DNA of 7,321 nucleotides from Pseudobdellovibrionaceae bacterium (GTDB taxonomy: Bacteria > Bdellovibrionota > Bdellovibrionia > Bdellovibrionales > JAMPXM01): contig JALHOI010000155.1 in the NCBI GenBank assembly GCA_022843085.1, positions 1 through 7,321 on the forward strand, read 5' to 3'. Shown here piece after piece: positions 5,892 to 7,321 of this stretch; positions within the stretch are counted from its first letter, which is position 1; each line of letters begins with the position of its first letter. The notes under the pieces were generated by a model. The model was not told the origin of the DNA, did no database searches, and saw only the letters and a program-made list of their open reading frames with translations. A program made the translations under genes and the position numbers.

Positions 5892-7321
5892 ATGAGAAAT
5901 ATCTCGTTGACCAGTTTGCTCGTCATCGCCGCTCTCATGATTTCGATGACGATTCGTTCTGAATCTTCGGCGCAAATTCAGTTGCCGCCGCCGCCAGACA
6001 CATTCTACCAAGGTGCGGGCGGCCAGGGCTTTGGCGCCTACCCTCCGGTTCCAAATCAAATCGGCAGAGGCGGCGGAAGTTCGTCGCGCGCACTGCGTGC
6101 TCCGGCCGCTCGGCCTCAACAGCCGCCTCAACAACAACAACAGGGTCCACCCGAAGCCGAACGCCTGACGACCCGTAACGTCAACGACGGGAACGTTATT
6201 CATGCAGGCGATCAGCCCGGTGATTATCCGATGCCGACGACTGAACAGCGGCCGCTGTCGATTGGTGATCAAGAGGGTGATTATCCGATGCCGACAAACG
6301 AACAGCGACCGATGTCGATTGGTGATCAGGAGGGTGATTATCCGATGCCGACAAACGAACAGCGACCGATGTCGATTGGTGATCAGGAAGGTGATTACGA
6401 CATGCCGACGACGCCACAAAGACCTATGGCCGGCGGGGCTGGTACTGAAGCCCAAAACTCGTGCGAGTCGGCGGGGAAAACTGCGAAGTCTGCCTGCCTT
6501 ATGCCAGGAACTGACGGCATGGATTCGGGTACGGCTGCGATGTACACCATGATGATGACGGCACAGCTGCCGGCGATGGCGACGCAGATCGCGACAATCG
6601 GCAAAAATATGGCTCAGCAATGTAAAGTGCAGGCCGATGTTGCGAAGATCATGACTGCTATCAACGGCATTAAAGGTACAGCGTGCGCGACGATGATCAG
6701 TACCTGTAAGGCTCGTTGCGGAGAAGAGGCTAAATTCGCTCGGAGTGAAAAGATTCGATACGACGGTCTGGCGTCGACCAACCCTTCGGCAATGGAGCTG
6801 TCCCGCAAAGAAGCTGAGAAGGAACGTGTGGCCAATCGCGAAGCTTCAACGTGCGGAGCCTACCAAGGCCAAGTCATGGCGATGATGTTCAGCGCGATGC
6901 AAAGCGGAGTACAGATCGTTGCGAACAAGCAGTGTGAAGAAGATCTTTCGGCGTTCAACACAACGACACCGGCCTACACGCCGCCGCCGATTGCGGCGAT
7001 TGGTGGATGTGAAGACCCAAATAACCAGACGATGGCGTGCTACTGCTCTCGACCTGGTAACTCGGCCTCTGCGATGTGCGCTGGCTTTAGCAGTGGCGGA
7101 ATCGCGAACGGTGGCGGAGCCGCGACGACTCCAAACGGCAGCACGGTCGCGACTCCTTATACGTCAACGGTTGCCGGTCTAGACGACGGCAACACGCTTG
7201 ATCCGTTCGCGAACCCGGCGCAAAAAGGCGGCGGTGGGGGCGGTGGCGGACCTGGCGATGGTGGGTCGGGTGCACCCGGCGGCGGCGGCATCGCAAGCTT
7301 TTCAAGCGAAGGCGGCGGCGG
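5892..7321 (+). CDS. Exported Pro/Gln-, Cys- and Gly-rich repeat protein (partial, C-terminus missing)
   Basis: The frame is open for 476 codons to the right edge. The first 27 residues (MRNISLTSLLVIAALMISMT, then IRSESSA) are a clear signal peptide with cleavage before QIQLPPPP. Residues 31-87 are rich in Pro, Gly and Gln (five Gln in a row at 80-84). Residues 106-179 hold four tandem repeats of the type GDQEGDYPMPTNEQRPMSI. A region at 191-400 has twelve cysteines (191, 202, 244, 265, 272, 276, 321, 348, 373, 383, 385, 396), a Met-rich helix at about 215-243 and a charged, probably helical part at 277-318. From about 446 the sequence is poly-Gly with Pro, Asp and Ser. I do not recognise a named family. 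An exported, disulfide-bonded surface or pilus-associated protein is inferred from this layout and from the TadG-like gene upstream. It starts 14 bp after the HNH stop and may be co-transcribed with it. Confidence 0.85.
   Translation, partial: MRNISLTSLLVIAALMISMTIRSESSAQIQLPPPPDTFYQGAGGQGFGAYPPVPNQIGRGGGSSSRALRAPAARPQQPPQQQQQGPPEAERLTTRNVNDGNVIHAGDQPGDYPMPTTEQRPLSIGDQEGDYPMPTNEQRPMSIGDQEGDYPMPTNEQRPMSIGDQEGDYDMPTTPQRPMAGGAGTEAQNSCESAGKTAKSACLMPGTDGMDSGTAAMYTMMMTAQLPAMATQIATIGKNMAQQCKVQADVAKIMTAINGIKGTACATMISTCKARCGEEAKFARSEKIRYDGLASTNPSAMELSRKEAEKERVANREASTCGAYQGQVMAMMFSAMQSGVQIVANKQCEEDLSAFNTTTPAYTPPPIAAIGGCEDPNNQTMACYCSRPGNSASAMCAGFSSGGIANGGGAATTPNGSTVATPYTSTVAGLDDGNTLDPFANPAQKGGGGGGGGPGDGGSGAPGGGGIASFSSEGGG
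6207..6428 (+). repeat. 57-bp in-frame tandem repeat (3 full units plus a partial fourth)
   Basis: Units are 6207-6263, 6264-6320, 6321-6377 and 6378-6428. Each full unit encodes 19 residues of the pattern GDQxGDYPMPTxEQRPxSI. The second and third units differ at a single silent base (CAA against CAG), which points to a recent duplication; the first and last units have diverged (DYDMPTTPQRPM in the last). Length changes by whole units would keep the frame. Confidence 0.95.

Noticed and set aside
6207..6428. CRISPR-like array
   Set aside because: The units are directly adjacent with no spacers and encode an in-frame 19-residue repeat, so this is a coding tandem repeat.
5889..6620. Long minus-strand open frame of 243 codons opposite the repeat protein
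   Set aside because: It is the mirror of the 57-bp repeats, giving an Arg/His-rich repetitive product without a signal or domain. The plus-strand frame has a Shine-Dalgarno, a signal peptide and stays open for 476 codons.

Overview
The window looks like a stretch of a Gram-negative, predatory-type or deltaproteobacterial-like chromosome, most plausibly Bdellovibrionota. This is inferred from recognised protein styles: a TadG-like protein with a very large exported domain, a Cys/Met/Gly-rich exported protein beside it, and an HNH endonuclease of the kind present in many copies in such genomes. No rRNA or other phylogenetic marker is present, so the assignment is tentative. I see no tRNA, rRNA, CRISPR array, integrase or transposase gene.

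Left part, minus strand (1-1751): a two-gene transcription unit. An exported protein of unknown function with an Ala/Pro-rich tail (717-1751) is followed, with stop and start codons touching, by a DppB/OppB-type peptide ABC transporter permease. The permease runs off the left edge and lacks its C-terminus. The remaining transporter genes would be expected beyond position 1.

Right part, plus strand (1814-7321): a divergent promoter region of about 60 bp separates the first unit from a 775-codon gene for a membrane-anchored TadG-like protein (Tad/Flp pilus type N-terminal domain). Then comes a gap of about 530 bp. Its first half is G-rich and carries repeats; its second half is more AT-rich and precedes an HNH endonuclease gene (4675-5877). 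Only 14 bp after the HNH stop begins a long exported protein gene (5892 to beyond 7321) with a Pro/Gln-rich N-terminus, four tandem 19-residue repeats, a 12-cysteine region and a poly-Gly tail.

Interpretation: the TadG-like protein and the repeat protein probably belong to one cell-surface or pilus-related locus. The HNH gene and the repeat-bearing spacer before it look like an insertion between them. The most interesting signals are a near-perfect 22-bp repeat shared by that spacer and the linker of the HNH gene, the recently expanded 57-bp coding repeat, and the unusual tail of the HNH protein.
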